Part shown: piece by piece, positions 50,030-58,310 of the stretch
Numbering within the stretch: the stretch's first letter is position 1
How the letters are laid out: each line of letters opens with the position of its first letter
From: Cupriavidus taiwanensis
GTDB lineage: Bacteria > Pseudomonadota > Gammaproteobacteria > Burkholderiales > Burkholderiaceae
Direction of reading: 5' to 3'
DNA length: 64,000 nt
Assembly (NCBI RefSeq): GCF_900250115.1
Contig: NZ_LT984805.1
Span: 124,001-188,000 of the forward strand
Notes under the pieces: generated by a model
Database searches by the model: none
What the model was told of the DNA's origin: nothing
The model's input: the letters and a program-made list of their open reading frames with translations, nothing else
Position numbers and translations under genes: made by a program

Positions 50030-50406
50030 GCAGCCGGGCACCACTGGGCATGAACCGTGCGTATCTGAAGGCAGTTCAGCTGGTGCACCAGTACCGCGCC
50101 GCATCTGTCCCGCTTGTCCAGCGGCATCTCGGCATCGGCGCCGAGCACGCCGAGTCGCTGCTGGCGCGCATGGCAACAGAGACCACTGTGGTCCGGCGAA
50201 TGCCCAACGGACTCTATCTCTACGTGGGCGAAATCGTCGCTGACGAGCTCACTGCACTGTACGGATTTGCCGAAGAGGTCCTCGCTGTCATCGCCTCCGG
50301 CGAAATCGACGTGGACGCACTCAGAGCCGCCGCGGTGAAGTTCGGCCTTTCGGCCCCACGTGACGCGCCTCCCTACACCTGCTTGACTTTGCCCGCGATT
50401 GGATAG
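50026..50406 (+). CDS. Winged-helix protein similar to the FtsK gamma domain
   Basis: 126 residues. The segment YLKAVQLVHQYRAASVPLVQ, then RHLGIGAEHAESLLARMATE, has the FtsK-gamma/winged-helix pattern (normally the DNA-reading domain of translocases that recognises KOPS). No motor domain is attached, so it may be a free DNA-binding adaptor. The ATG overlaps the DUF1173 stop. The downstream promoter (50383-50409) overlaps its 3' end. Confidence 0.65.
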   Translation: MSSRAPLGMNRAYLKAVQLVHQYRAASVPLVQRHLGIGAEHAESLLARMATETTVVRRMPNGLYLYVGEIVADELTALYGFAEEVLAVIASGEIDVDALRAAAVKFGLSAPRDAPPYTCLTLPAIG

Positions 50407-50409
50407 GCT
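50383..50409 (+). promoter_or_regulatory. Promoter of the TTGACT-N15 class
   Basis: TTGACT 50383-50388, TAGGCT 50404-50409, 15-bp spacer, overlapping the end of the previous gene and 29 bp before ATG 50439. Confidence 0.65.
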
Positions 50410-50438
50410 GGAAGCATCCCTCACCTTCCACCGACCCG

Positions 50439-50810
50439 ATGGGCTACATCAATCCCCTCCTGCGTCTACCCGCTGCACAGCAGCTCCTGCGCCTCCCACC
50501 AGAGCAACGCCGAGCCATCGCTGCGGTGCTCCACGAACTGCGCGAGGCATCGAACGCCGAAGCCGAATTGTCCTGGCGCCGTCGCAAAGGCCCCATGGCG
50601 GCGTATTGGCGTGCCGTCTCAACCTACGCCCGGCATTTTGTACATGCGCTCACGCAGCACTGCGAGTGTCCGCACGAATCGTCCTCGGTGGCTGATTCCC
50701 CTTCTGCCACAGACACCGGCACAGCCGCGAATCAGCAGGCCAGGGATTTTGCTTTTCCATCCCATACCCGGGACACCCGAACCATGGACATGTTCGAGAA
50801 AACGAAATGA
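50439..50810 (+). CDS. Hypothetical protein
   Basis: 123 residues (MGYINPLLRLPAAQQLLRLP; RAIAAVLHELREASNAEAEL, SWRRRKGPMAAYWRAVSTYA). Helical, basic centre, disordered C-terminus ending TMDMFEKTK. The stop overlaps the start of the Gp37/Gp68 gene (ATGA). Unrecognised. Confidence 0.6.
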   Translation: MGYINPLLRLPAAQQLLRLPPEQRRAIAAVLHELREASNAEAELSWRRRKGPMAAYWRAVSTYARHFVHALTQHCECPHESSSVADSPSATDTGTAANQQARDFAFPSHTRDTRTMDMFEKTK

Positions 50811-51928
50811 GCGAAAACACCAAGATCGAATGGACCGACCACAGCTGGAATCCCTGGGAAGGCTGCCAGCGGGTTGGCCCCGGCTGCGACCACTGCTACG
50901 CTGAGGCCCGCAACGCACGCTTCGGCGGTGGCCAATCCCAAAACTGGGGCCCCGGTGCGCCCCGCCGGCGCACATCCGCCGCCAACTGGCGCAAGCCCTT
51001 GCACTGGAACGCTGCGCACGACGCCTTCGCCGCGGTACACGGGCGCCGGCAACGCGTCTTCTGCGCGAGTCTGGCCGATGTGTTCGACAACGAGGTGCCG
51101 ATCGAGTGGTTCATCGATATGCTCGATGTCTGGCGCCAGACGCCGAACCTGGACAAGCTCGTGCTGACCAAGCGCATCGGCAACGCCACGAAGCGATTGG
51201 GCGATGCGTTCAACACGCTGATGCTGTGCGACGACTGTGCGGACAATCCCCTCGTTCCGTGGCTGGCTACGTGGATCGCCGGCAATGCCCCCGCCGATAT
51301 CTGGCTGGGCGCAACCGTGGTGAACCAGGTGGAAGCCGACCGCGACATCCCGAAGCTTCTGCGCGCGCCGGCAAAGACGCGGTTTCTCTCGATGGAACCG
51401 CTGCTCGGGCATGTCGACGTGTTCTCGACTCTGACCGGTGAACTGCTGCATACCTCCGGCAACGACTATGCGCCGGGCTCCCTGGACTGGATCATCGTGG
51501 GCGGTGAGAGCGGCACGGGTGCCCGGCCGATGCATCCGGCATGGCCGCGCTCGTTGCGTGACCAATGCGCGGCAGCCGGCGTGCCCTTCCTCTTCAAACA
51601 ATGGGGGCACTGGCATACGGCAGTCGTGGACCGTTCCTCCAGTGAGCCGGTCTTCCGCGAGTTCGCCAGCTTTCAGCAATGGGTCAACAAGGCGCAGACG
51701 TGGATCGCCGGCGGGATTTGCCTCGACAGGCATGGCGCGCAGCTCGAGCGCGGTCAAGATTTCATGCGCGCCCGCGACGAGGGCCGGTTCCCCGTGACGG
51801 TGATGCACGCGGTGGGCAAGAAAGCGGTGGGCCGGCTGCTCGACGGCGCCGTGCACGACGCCTTCCCTGTGACGTCGTTCGACGTCGCGGCAGCATGCGA
51901 GCGTGCGCTTGCACGGGGCGCTGCATGA
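50807..51928 (+). CDS. Phage Gp37/Gp68-family (DUF5131) protein
   Basis: 373 residues. The family signature is at the N-terminus: KIEWTDHSWNPWEGCQRVGP, then GCDHCYAEARNARF, with Cys residues in a C-x7-C-x2-C pattern that suggests an iron-sulfur (radical-SAM-like) site. Further on, LDKLVLTKRIGNATKRLGDA, IWLGATVVNQVEADRDI, RFLSMEPLLGHVD and DWIIVGGESGTGARPMHPAW are standard for the family. Encoded widely by phages; reaction unknown. It overlaps the downstream methyltransferase gene by ATGA. Confidence 0.88.
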   Translation: MSENTKIEWTDHSWNPWEGCQRVGPGCDHCYAEARNARFGGGQSQNWGPGAPRRRTSAANWRKPLHWNAAHDAFAAVHGRRQRVFCASLADVFDNEVPIEWFIDMLDVWRQTPNLDKLVLTKRIGNATKRLGDAFNTLMLCDDCADNPLVPWLATWIAGNAPADIWLGATVVNQVEADRDIPKLLRAPAKTRFLSMEPLLGHVDVFSTLTGELLHTSGNDYAPGSLDWIIVGGESGTGARPMHPAWPRSLRDQCAAAGVPFLFKQWGHWHTAVVDRSSSEPVFREFASFQQWVNKAQTWIAGGICLDRHGAQLERGQDFMRARDEGRFPVTVMHAVGKKAVGRLLDGAVHDAFPVTSFDVAAACERALARGAA

Positions 51929-53169
51929 TGGAGCAGTTGAAACTGTTCGGACACGTGGCAGCAGCGTTCGCCGACGCGCCAGCCGAAGGCATCGCCACCG
52001 CCCAGCTCTACGATGCCGTGGCGACCGCGGTCGGGATCGATCTCGCCCAGGCTCAGGCCAAAGTCCCGATCGGCGCCGCTGGCACCCTGCACAGCCCGTT
52101 CAAGCGCGCCGTGCGCTGGCATCAGCAGACGCTGAAGGCCATGGGCGTCGTGGAGCGCATTCCGGACCGCGCCGGATTCTGGCGGCTGACGCAGCCTGTT
52201 ACGCACGAGCTCGACCGCGCCGCCAACGGCGTTCGGCTTGTCGCCTTCAGCACCACCCTGGGTGTGGCCGTCTGGGCGCGCCACGAGGAAATCTTCCGCG
52301 GCCTTGGCGAACCGATTGCGCTGTGCGTCACCTCGCCGCCGTACCCGCTGCGCCAGGCCCGGGCCTACGGCAATCCCACGGAAGCGCAGTATGTCGACTT
52401 CCTGTGCAAGGCCCTCGAGCCGATCGTCGCAGGGCTTGTGCCAGGCGGCAGCATTGTCCTCAATGTGTCGAACGACATCTTCGAGCCGCGCAGCCCAGCC
52501 CGCTCGCTCTATATAGAGCGCCTCACGCTGGCCTTGCATGACCGGCTTGGCCTTTCCCTGATGGGCCGCGTCCCCTGGGTCAACTACAGCAAGCCGCCCG
52601 GGCCGACCCGATGGGCCTGCGTCGACCGTGTCCAGCTCGCCTCCGCCTACGAACCGGTGCTGTGGTTCACCAACGATCCGTCGTGCGTGCGCGCGGACAA
52701 CCGCCAGCTCCTCGAGGCCCACACCGCCCGGCACCGCCAACTGATGGCCGCCGGCGGAGAGACTCGTAACGCGGTGTATGGCGACGGCGCCTATCGCATC
52801 CGGGCAAGCGCCTTCGGCAATCAGACTGCGGGCCGCCTGCCCCGCAATGTCATCGAGCGGGGTCACAACTGCGCGGACACCCGGGCTTACCGCCGCGCCG
52901 CGCAGTCTCTCGGCCTGCCGACCCACGGCGCCATGCAGCCGACCGACATTCCGGATTTCTTTACGCGATTCCTGTCCCGGCCGGGCGACCTGGTGGTCGA
53001 TCCTTTCGGCGGGACGATCCGCACCGGCCTGGCCGCCGAGCGCCTGGGAAGGCGATGGATCGCCACGGAATGGATTCTGCAGTACGTTCGAGGCGCCGCC
53101 GAACTGTTCCGGCAAGCCGACGGATTCCAGATGCACCCGGCCCTACAATGGGCCACCCAACCGAGATAG
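51925..53169 (+). CDS. Site-specific DNA methyltransferase (beta class)
   Basis: 414 residues. The catalytic motif IV is LCVTSPPYPLRQARAYGNPT (TSPPY near residue 135, typical of N4-cytosine or some N6-adenine enzymes), and motif I lies near the C-terminus (VVDPFGGTIRTGLAAERLGR, about 358), so the order is that of the beta group. The N-terminal 100 residues look like a winged-helix region. No restriction enzyme gene is adjacent, so it is probably a solitary methylase that protects or marks the element. Start at ATG 51925, overlapping the previous stop. Confidence 0.88.
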   Translation: MMEQLKLFGHVAAAFADAPAEGIATAQLYDAVATAVGIDLAQAQAKVPIGAAGTLHSPFKRAVRWHQQTLKAMGVVERIPDRAGFWRLTQPVTHELDRAANGVRLVAFSTTLGVAVWARHEEIFRGLGEPIALCVTSPPYPLRQARAYGNPTEAQYVDFLCKALEPIVAGLVPGGSIVLNVSNDIFEPRSPARSLYIERLTLALHDRLGLSLMGRVPWVNYSKPPGPTRWACVDRVQLASAYEPVLWFTNDPSCVRADNRQLLEAHTARHRQLMAAGGETRNAVYGDGAYRIRASAFGNQTAGRLPRNVIERGHNCADTRAYRRAAQSLGLPTHGAMQPTDIPDFFTRFLSRPGDLVVDPFGGTIRTGLAAERLGRRWIATEWILQYVRGAAELFRQADGFQMHPALQWATQPR

Positions 53170-53171
53170 GC

Positions 53172-53378
53172 ATGCCTCAGTACAACGACAACGACCGCGA
53201 ATACCCGGAACCGGAAACCGTCCTCGCCATTCGGGGAGCGATCACCACCGGCCAGTTGGGGGGCCCCATGGGCCCACCCGGCCATTGGCTCAACGAATTC
53301 TGGCAGATCGGAGCCGCGCTACGCGACCATGCCGAGATCCTGCAGGCTTCGAGAACACCGCGCGCCAGGAAGTCCTGA
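53172..53378 (+). CDS. Hypothetical small protein
   Basis: 68 residues (MPQYNDNDREYPEPETVLAI), unrecognised. It starts 2 bp after the methyltransferase stop and is likely cotranscribed. A Gly/Pro stretch (GQLGGPMGPPGHWLNEFW) is the only notable feature. Confidence 0.55.
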   Translation: MPQYNDNDREYPEPETVLAIRGAITTGQLGGPMGPPGHWLNEFWQIGAALRDHAEILQASRTPRARKS

Positions 53379-53480
53379 ACACCACAGCCGGCTATCTGGC
53401 CATCGACGCGGCATAGCAGGACCGCTGTTCGAACGCTTCATCACACTGGACCGCTGGGCGCCGCCCTCGGGGCAGGCATA

Positions 53481-54098
53481 ATGCCGGCATTTCCGACCCT
53501 GACCTTTCCCATGCCCAGCGGCCTCCTACAATGCGCCCACTGCGATGGCGCCCCCACCTATATCGCCGGCCGTCTCCAGGCGGTCATCGTCTGTGAAGAA
53601 TGCGGCATCTCGACGCCTCCCGTCACCATGGATGCGGACAAGAACACCGCCTTCACCCGGCTAAGCGCCATCTGGAATAGCCGCGTCGAGCATCGCCCTG
53701 CCGACCAGGAAGCCGTATCGATGATGTCGCGCCGCGCGCTCACCAGCTCAGACATCCCCTACTTCCTGAACCTGCTCGCGGCGACCACCTCGGACTGGGA
53801 GACGGTTGGCCCCAAGTTCGCCGCCATGGCCGCGGCTCTCGCCCAGCCGGGCTACGAGTTCAAGCACGTGGACCCGCCCGAGACCGTGGTGTCGCAGGCT
53901 GCCCGCTATCAGAAGCTGCTCCAGCGCGCCAGGATCATCTACGTCGACGGCGCGCCCATGGTCCGCTTCGAGCCAGTGCCGGCGCTGTGCGCCGAGATCG
54001 CAGAGGAGGCACTGGCCGACCGGGAATGGCCGCTCTTCGACTTGCACGAGTTCATCGGCAAGGCCATCGATGGCGTGCCGGACCATTGGCAGCCGTGA
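53481..54098 (+). CDS. Lar-like (restriction alleviation) zinc-ribbon protein
   Basis: 205 residues. The first 60 residues have the Lar-type ribbon: LQCAHCDGAPTYIAGR, then VCEECGISTPPV (two CxxC pairs), and the trailing AFTRLSAIWNSR that in Lar proteins closes the domain. Lar of Rac prophage modulates type I restriction-modification. The remaining 140 residues are a helical region (IPYFLNLLAATTSDWETVGP; PMVRFEPVPALCAEIAEEAL) not seen in Lar itself. With the methyltransferase and nuclease nearby it suggests a restriction-evasion group. Confidence 0.65.
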   Translation: MPAFPTLTFPMPSGLLQCAHCDGAPTYIAGRLQAVIVCEECGISTPPVTMDADKNTAFTRLSAIWNSRVEHRPADQEAVSMMSRRALTSSDIPYFLNLLAATTSDWETVGPKFAAMAAALAQPGYEFKHVDPPETVVSQAARYQKLLQRARIIYVDGAPMVRFEPVPALCAEIAEEALADREWPLFDLHEFIGKAIDGVPDHWQP

Positions 54099-54102
54099 CG
54101 CC

Positions 54103-54129
54103 TTGACTTTGTAACTGGGCTGGCAAGCT
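54103..54129 (+). promoter_or_regulatory. Promoter of the TTGACT-N15 class
   Basis: TTGACT 54103-54108, CAAGCT 54124-54129, 15-bp spacer, 32 bp before ATG 54162. The -10 is the weakest of the set. Confidence 0.55.
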
Positions 54130-54161
54130 GGAACGGTGTTCACTTACCTTCCTCCCTGACC

Positions 54162-55053
54162 ATGGTCCGCTCCTTCATCGCCCTTTTGCTCGCCCTGAGC
54201 GCAGCAACCGCAGCCGTCGCTAAAGACGCCGCGCCCTGCCCGCACGTGCTATCAGCGGGCCAGCCGGCCGTTCGCGAGGCGGCGCGGGATACACGGCTTC
54301 TCTGCTATCGCGCCTATGCGGTGCTCTACTCGCCCAGCACCCGCACGGCGCTGTGGTCGGCCGAGCGGCTGACGGCCACAGCGGTGGAGGCGGCCCGCAA
54401 GCTGCCGCGCGACAGCGACTTCTACGAGGAAGACCGGCTGCCGCCTTCGGACCGGGCCAGACTGCAGGACTTCGCTCGATCGGGCTACGACCGCGGTGGC
54501 ACCGAGCGGGGACTTTGCCGACAAGGCCTCGCAGGCAGAGAGCTTCAGCCTTGCCAACATCGTCCCGCAGCACAGTATGTCTAACCGCCGGACGTGGAGT
54601 CATATTGAGACGTCCACGCGCAAACTTGCTCGGGAGCACGGCTCCATCCAGGTCGTCACCGGCCCTGCGTTCGCCAAGGACAGCCCCACGCTCAACGGAC
54701 GTGTCCGGGTACCTGGGTATCTGTGGAAAGCGATCTACGTGCCTGGCGTCGGCGCAGCGGCCTATGTGGTTCGCAACGATGCGACGCCGGCGTACAGCGT
54801 CATCAGCATCGCCGAGCTTGCCCACTTCACTGGTCTCGAACCCTTCCCAGCATTGGCTGGTGACGCGCGGACGACGCCAATCGACCTCCCGCCACCCACC
54901 CCACACCCGGGGGAGAAGCCGGCCCGCCGCGTCGCGTTCGCATGGTTGGTATCCGGCAACGCTGTGAGCGCAAATCGCGACGCGGAATCGCTCGGTCATC
55001 TCATACGGCACGCAGGCGCGCTGGCCACGTTGGCTCTCGCCTATGCCCGTTAG
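54162..55053 (+). pseudogene. NUC1-type DNA/RNA endonuclease, inactivated at the DRGH motif
   Basis: A signal peptide (MVRSFIALLLALSAATAAVA) starts a periplasmic DNA/RNA non-specific endonuclease. The first frame reads to SGYDRG near 54497, then loses register. The second frame picks up with APSGDFADKASQAESFSLAN, then IVPQ and WSHIETSTRKLAREHGSIQV, VTGPAF and YLWKAIYVPG, to 55053. The active motif should be DRGHMAPSGD. The His-Met codons have lost five bases (CACAT-type), so both the catalytic His and the frame are gone. The rest is well preserved, so the inactivation is recent. Such nucleases degrade DNA in the periplasm or as effectors. Confidence 0.85.
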
Positions 55054-55096
55054 CGGCGACGCCAGAAGGAGGGAACATGTTCCTTCCAAAAACATG

Positions 55097-55122
55097 AAAG
55101 GCACGTCTTTGGACGTGCCTTT
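55097..55122 (+). terminator. Intrinsic terminator after the broken nuclease gene
   Basis: AAAGGCACGTC-TTTG-GACGTGCCTTT followed by CGTTCT, 44 bp after the nuclease stop. Confidence 0.75.
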
Positions 55123-55607
55123 CGTTCTGTGAGGGCCATCACAGGCCCTCCCGCTCAAGAATGCGATGGTATTCCGAAGAAACGACGGCCTGGCCTCATA
55201 GCCAACAACAGCCCGAAGGACATCAACACGAGAATCCCATACAGCGCGCTCACCTCGCGACTCGCCGCATCTGCAGCAGCAGTCGGTACGACCTTCATCG
55301 CAGTGTTAGGGCAAATATCGCCGGGCGACGCAATTTCGAAAGCCCCTCAAGCTCCGCCCCACAATCTGCTACCAGGCCTGCCCCTTGCGGGGCAGGCCGC
55401 ACCGACGCCTCGGCCCAAGTGTGTACCGCCAGCACGGCAGTCTTGACGGGTGCCTGTCCCGTGAGCGCCAAAAAAAAAAAATAGCACCGCACCCACAACG
55501 CTCGCGGGGATCACACAATGAAAACCTGCATCACCCGCCTAAGAACGATGAAAACGGAATGGAGGTAGGTCCCGTCGTTGCTACCCGAGGTCCCAGGCTT
55601 CGAATCG
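55123..55607. other. Intergenic region between the nuclease and HU genes
   Basis: About 480 bp. It holds one possible small gene on the minus strand (55155-55298, listed separately) and a run of twelve A at about 55472-55483. Apart from these I see nothing supported. Confidence 0.4.
55155..55298 (-). CDS. Possible 47-residue single-pass membrane protein
   Basis: ATG 55298 opens MKVVPTAAADAASREVSALY, then GILVLMSFGLLLAMRPGRRF and FGIPSHS. One transmembrane helix flanked by Arg on the inner side. No clear ribosome site, so support is moderate only. It could be a small exclusion or holin-like peptide. Confidence 0.35.
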   Translation of the reverse strand: MKVVPTAAADAASREVSALYGILVLMSFGLLLAMRPGRRFFGIPSHS

Positions 55608-55886
55608 CTACGCATTGGCGGCATCCTTGAACTTCTGGCCCGGTCTAAATTTCACTGTCTTGGCAGCATCCACCGTGATCTTCTCGCCGGTTCGCGGATT
55701 GCGCGCAATGCGTTCGCCACGCTCGCCCTTGCTGAAGGAGCCGAAGCCAACCAAGTTCAGTGCGTCACCCCTGGCCACGGTGTCCATGATGGCCGACAGG
55801 GTCACGTTCAGTGCCTGTTCTGCCTTTGCTTTGGTAAGACCGTCCACACCGGCCGCGATCGCGTCAATTAGTTCGGATTTCGTCAT
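55608..55886 (-). CDS. HU-family DNA-binding protein
   Basis: 92 residues, full-length HU: MTKSELIDAIAAGVDGLTKA, LNLVGFGSFSKGERGERIAR, then NPRTGEKITVDAAKTVKFRP and GQKFKDAANA. The Arg-Asn-Pro tip that intercalates in DNA is intact. A second, untailed HU gene in the window besides the tailed one at 8536. It may help replication, integration or partition complexes. Monocistronic by position, between intergenic gaps. Confidence 0.93.
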   Translation of the reverse strand: MTKSELIDAIAAGVDGLTKAKAEQALNVTLSAIMDTVARGDALNLVGFGSFSKGERGERIARNPRTGEKITVDAAKTVKFRPGQKFKDAANA

Positions 55887-56091
55887 GCATTCTTCCTTCT
55901 CAGAGTAGGCGTACGGCGGTCACCCAGTATGGACGACCGCGAACTGTTGTCGGAACGGCGATTGCGACCTCGGCAGCGTTTCCCAACGGCTGCAGCGCAG
56001 AATGCGTCCCGCAGCAATTTTGATGGGATAAACGCCGCAACTTTCCGGTAAAAGCTATGCCAATTAAACGAGCTTTCCTGATCCTCCACCT

Positions 56092-57249
56092 TCACGACTG
56101 ATCTCCCGCGGCGTAGCTGTCCAAGAGCCGGTACAGCGAGCGGCGGCTGATGCCAAGCGCAAGCGCAGCGTGGGATTTGTTGCCGTTGGCTGCTGCAAGT
56201 GCCAAGGCCGCCTGCCCAGGCTTGACAACAGGTTTGGAGAGGCGCTCCTGAACGGCGTATGTACTTAAGTACGCATTCGACTTAGTAGGACGACTATGCC
56301 CAGCGGCTCGGGCAACGACGCGCTGTCCCTCCTCATGCACCTCACGACTGGCGAGCCGCGCGCCTCGCTTGACCGGCGCAGCATCGCCGGTACTGCGCTG
56401 GTACAGCCCCTGGAGATATTCATGGCGCAGGCCGTGTGCAGTGCAGCCCGTCACCTTCCTTACCAGACCATGCTTTCGCAGTACCTCATAGAAATGGCTC
56501 ATCCATTGGTCAAGTGTATAGTCCGTCGGGGTGGTTGACCCCGTCCTGGGATTGGCCAGCGACGCCGCTCTGGCAAGCAACGGGTACTGCGTCTCCGGCA
56601 TGTCGATTAAGACCTCTCGCTTTCGCCCACCCTTCGTTCCGCGTTCGACGTGCAGCATGCCGCCGCGCACCGCCACGCCCGGCTGAAGCTTCGCGGATTC
56701 CTCAACCCGTAGGCCAAACAGCCACATCAAGCGAAGCTGAACGCCTACCCACTCATCGGTCCTCTCAATCTCCTTGATCTTCGCGTCAATGTCGATGCCA
56801 TTCCCCGACCAGGACTTGTCTTCTTGGGCAACATAGTGGCGAACGAGCCCATGCTCCGTGCGATCGCCGTATTCAGCAAGCGTCTTGACCAGATACGGCT
56901 TGTTCATGAACTCAGCCATCGCGCGCAGATAGGTGAGCTTGTTCTCGATCGTTCCCGCTGTTTGCCCTTTCCGAACCCAGTTATCCACCAACCATTGGAC
57001 GTGCTTGTTCCGAATCGACCACGGAGATTCAACCGCATAGCCACCCTCCTGCCGCAGCTCGCGCACTGCGGCGCAGACATTGAGAAGGCGATACTCCTGC
57101 GTCTTGATGCTCAGCGCATTTCTGCTGCGCCTCGACCTACTGATTACGCGGTCGACGTTGTCCTCGAACAGCGCGATGAGTTCGCCTTCCAGCCGCGCGG
57201 GGAACGCGTAGCTCCTGATCTTTCCCCGGAAATCGATCCTGATACCCAT
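56092..57249 (-). CDS. Tyrosine integrase with C-terminal helix-turn-helix
   Basis: 385 residues. An N-terminal core-binding domain (RRSRNALSIKTQEYRLLNVC; VRKGQTAGTIENKLTYLRAM) and a catalytic domain of the Integrase_1 type: box I LWLFGLRVEESAKLQPGV, HGLRHEYLQGLYQRST (H-x-x-R), ARAAGHSRPTKSNAYLSTYA (His and Tyr). The C-terminal 40 residues (ALALAAANGNKSHAALALGI, then SRRSLYRLLDS) form a Fis-like helix-turn-helix. The His-Arg-His-Tyr set is intact, so the enzyme should be active, for example for integration or multimer resolution. No attachment site could be fixed. The 57250-57890 upstream region may hold it. Confidence 0.85.
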   Translation of the reverse strand: MGIRIDFRGKIRSYAFPARLEGELIALFEDNVDRVISRSRRSRNALSIKTQEYRLLNVCAAVRELRQEGGYAVESPWSIRNKHVQWLVDNWVRKGQTAGTIENKLTYLRAMAEFMNKPYLVKTLAEYGDRTEHGLVRHYVAQEDKSWSGNGIDIDAKIKEIERTDEWVGVQLRLMWLFGLRVEESAKLQPGVAVRGGMLHVERGTKGGRKREVLIDMPETQYPLLARAASLANPRTGSTTPTDYTLDQWMSHFYEVLRKHGLVRKVTGCTAHGLRHEYLQGLYQRSTGDAAPVKRGARLASREVHEEGQRVVARAAGHSRPTKSNAYLSTYAVQERLSKPVVKPGQAALALAAANGNKSHAALALGISRRSLYRLLDSYAAGDQS

Positions 57250-57890
57250 ACTCGTTAGTCCTGGCCAGCCGTGATATCACCACGGCGGGGGCGCGCTTTA
57301 CGGTGCGACCCTTTTCCAACACTGTCAAACGCCCCGTTCGTTCGACACCTGCCGGTCACTTCTCCCCACCGGATTTGGGGGACTGCCTTCCTTGCCTTTA
57401 GCGATAGCACTCGATCGACCAGACACAGGGAAGAACTGTGGTCCGACCGTCCGCGTAGTCCATGGCCCGGCTCACGCCGAGCCCGTCCCCGCGAATACCC
57501 AAGCCGCTGCGTCGATCGACGCGACTGCGATAGCGACCCTTGTGGTCCACCATCGCAAGACTCTTGGGTAAATCGTTCTTGCGCATTTCTGTGCCGGCTG
57601 CGCCTACCGGTCGTCAAGTGAAGGGATCCGCGATAGCCGTCTGGCCCGATCGCATCCAATCCCCCGTCCCAAAGTCAGTTCACCTTGGCCGCAGTGTCTC
57701 GGGCCGCCTGAACCGTACCCAGCTCTCTCGCTGAATGGACGTGTCTTCCGTGATGGAGCCTTGGGACTGTGCAACTGTGCGCCCCAAAATCTCTCTCATT
57801 GCGTTACAGCGCGCACATCGGCGCTGAGATCGAGTGTTATCGCGGTGTGCAGCCTTCCTCAATGTCGGCCACTGTCTGCTTGATTTGATT
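57250..57890. other. Upstream region of the integrase gene
   Basis: About 640 bp without a secure gene. A minus-strand frame at 57398-57586 (62 codons, MRKNDLPKSLAMVDHKGRYR) has good codon use but no ribosome site and may be a small gene or remnant. The integrase promoter and any recombination site probably lie here; no convincing att-type repeat was seen. Confidence 0.35.
57398..57586 (-). CDS. Possible 62-residue protein
   Basis: Codon use resembles the neighbouring genes and the product (RVDRRSGLGIRGDGLGVSRA; LPCVWSIECYR at the end) looks folded, but there is no Shine-Dalgarno sequence and no recognised homologue. Included as a low-confidence candidate because this stretch is otherwise empty. 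Confidence 0.3.
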   Translation of the reverse strand: MRKNDLPKSLAMVDHKGRYRSRVDRRSGLGIRGDGLGVSRAMDYADGRTTVLPCVWSIECYR

Positions 57891-58008
57891 GAAAAAAATG
57901 CCGGATCAATTTCCGGCCTGCACACTGGGCGTCCGCACGTCCTCCTTGAGGTCGTGGTTGCCTGGGATTTGCCACCAACTGGCGGCGAGGTCGATGCGTC
58001 GGGGACGC
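57891..58008 (-). ncRNA. Orphan leader RNA ending in an intrinsic terminator
   Basis: Gene sense: GCGTC-CCC-GACGC (57996-58008), ATCGACC, GCCGCCAGTTGGTGGC stem, a CACG-CCTC/GAGG-CGTG hairpin containing AAGGAGG, then GCCGGAAATTGATCCGGC followed by ATTTTTTT (57891-57917). Between the SD-like element and the terminator is only a 10-codon frame (GTG ... TGA, with TGA in the terminator loop). No gene follows for about 640 bp. It therefore looks like a free-standing short RNA made from the leader module, or an attenuated leader peptide. A promoter-like TTGCGA-N17-TTATCC lies just upstream on the minus strand (about 58023-58051). Confidence 0.6.
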
Positions 58009-58086
58009 TGAAGGTGCTCAAAGGATAAACCGAAACTCAGCCGCGTCGCAACGAAATCGCCGTCAAATTCGCCAGCATTCGACAAC

Positions 58087-58113
58087 TTGACTTCGCATCG
58101 CACCGGGTAGATT
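58087..58113 (+). promoter_or_regulatory. Promoter of the TTGACT-N15 class (parM operon)
   Basis: TTGACT 58087-58092, TAGATT 58108-58113, 15-bp spacer. It lies upstream of the phased repeats, so the repeats are in the transcribed region between promoter and parM. Confidence 0.65.
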
Positions 58114-58132
58114 CGAAAGGGATCGGATCGCA

Positions 58133-58265
58133 GTGTCAGATACGTGTTAGCAAGTGTCAGGTCTGTGTGAGCAGGTGTGAGATCAGCGCGACGTGGTGAC
58201 GCCCGCTGACACCTGGTGACACCACCTAACACATTCCTGTCAGATCACAGTCAGATATGTGACAC
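58133..58265. repeat. ParC-like centromere: helically phased GTGTNAG repeats
   Basis: Five direct copies of GTGTNAG begin at 58133, 58144, 58154, 58165 and 58175, i.e. spaced 11, 10, 11, 10 bp, exactly one helical turn each. Three copies in the opposite orientation (CTNACAC type) begin at 58206, 58216 and 58226, again 10 bp apart, with further half-copies at 58237-58265. Arrays of 10-11-bp repeats next to parM are the hallmark of type II (ParMRC) plasmid centromeres bound by the ParR adaptor. The ParM-like gene starts 46 bp downstream. Confidence 0.8.
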
Positions 58266-58310
58266 CACTGCGCTCCGGCAACCTTCAACAAAGCCAAGGA
58301 GAGTCTTCAG

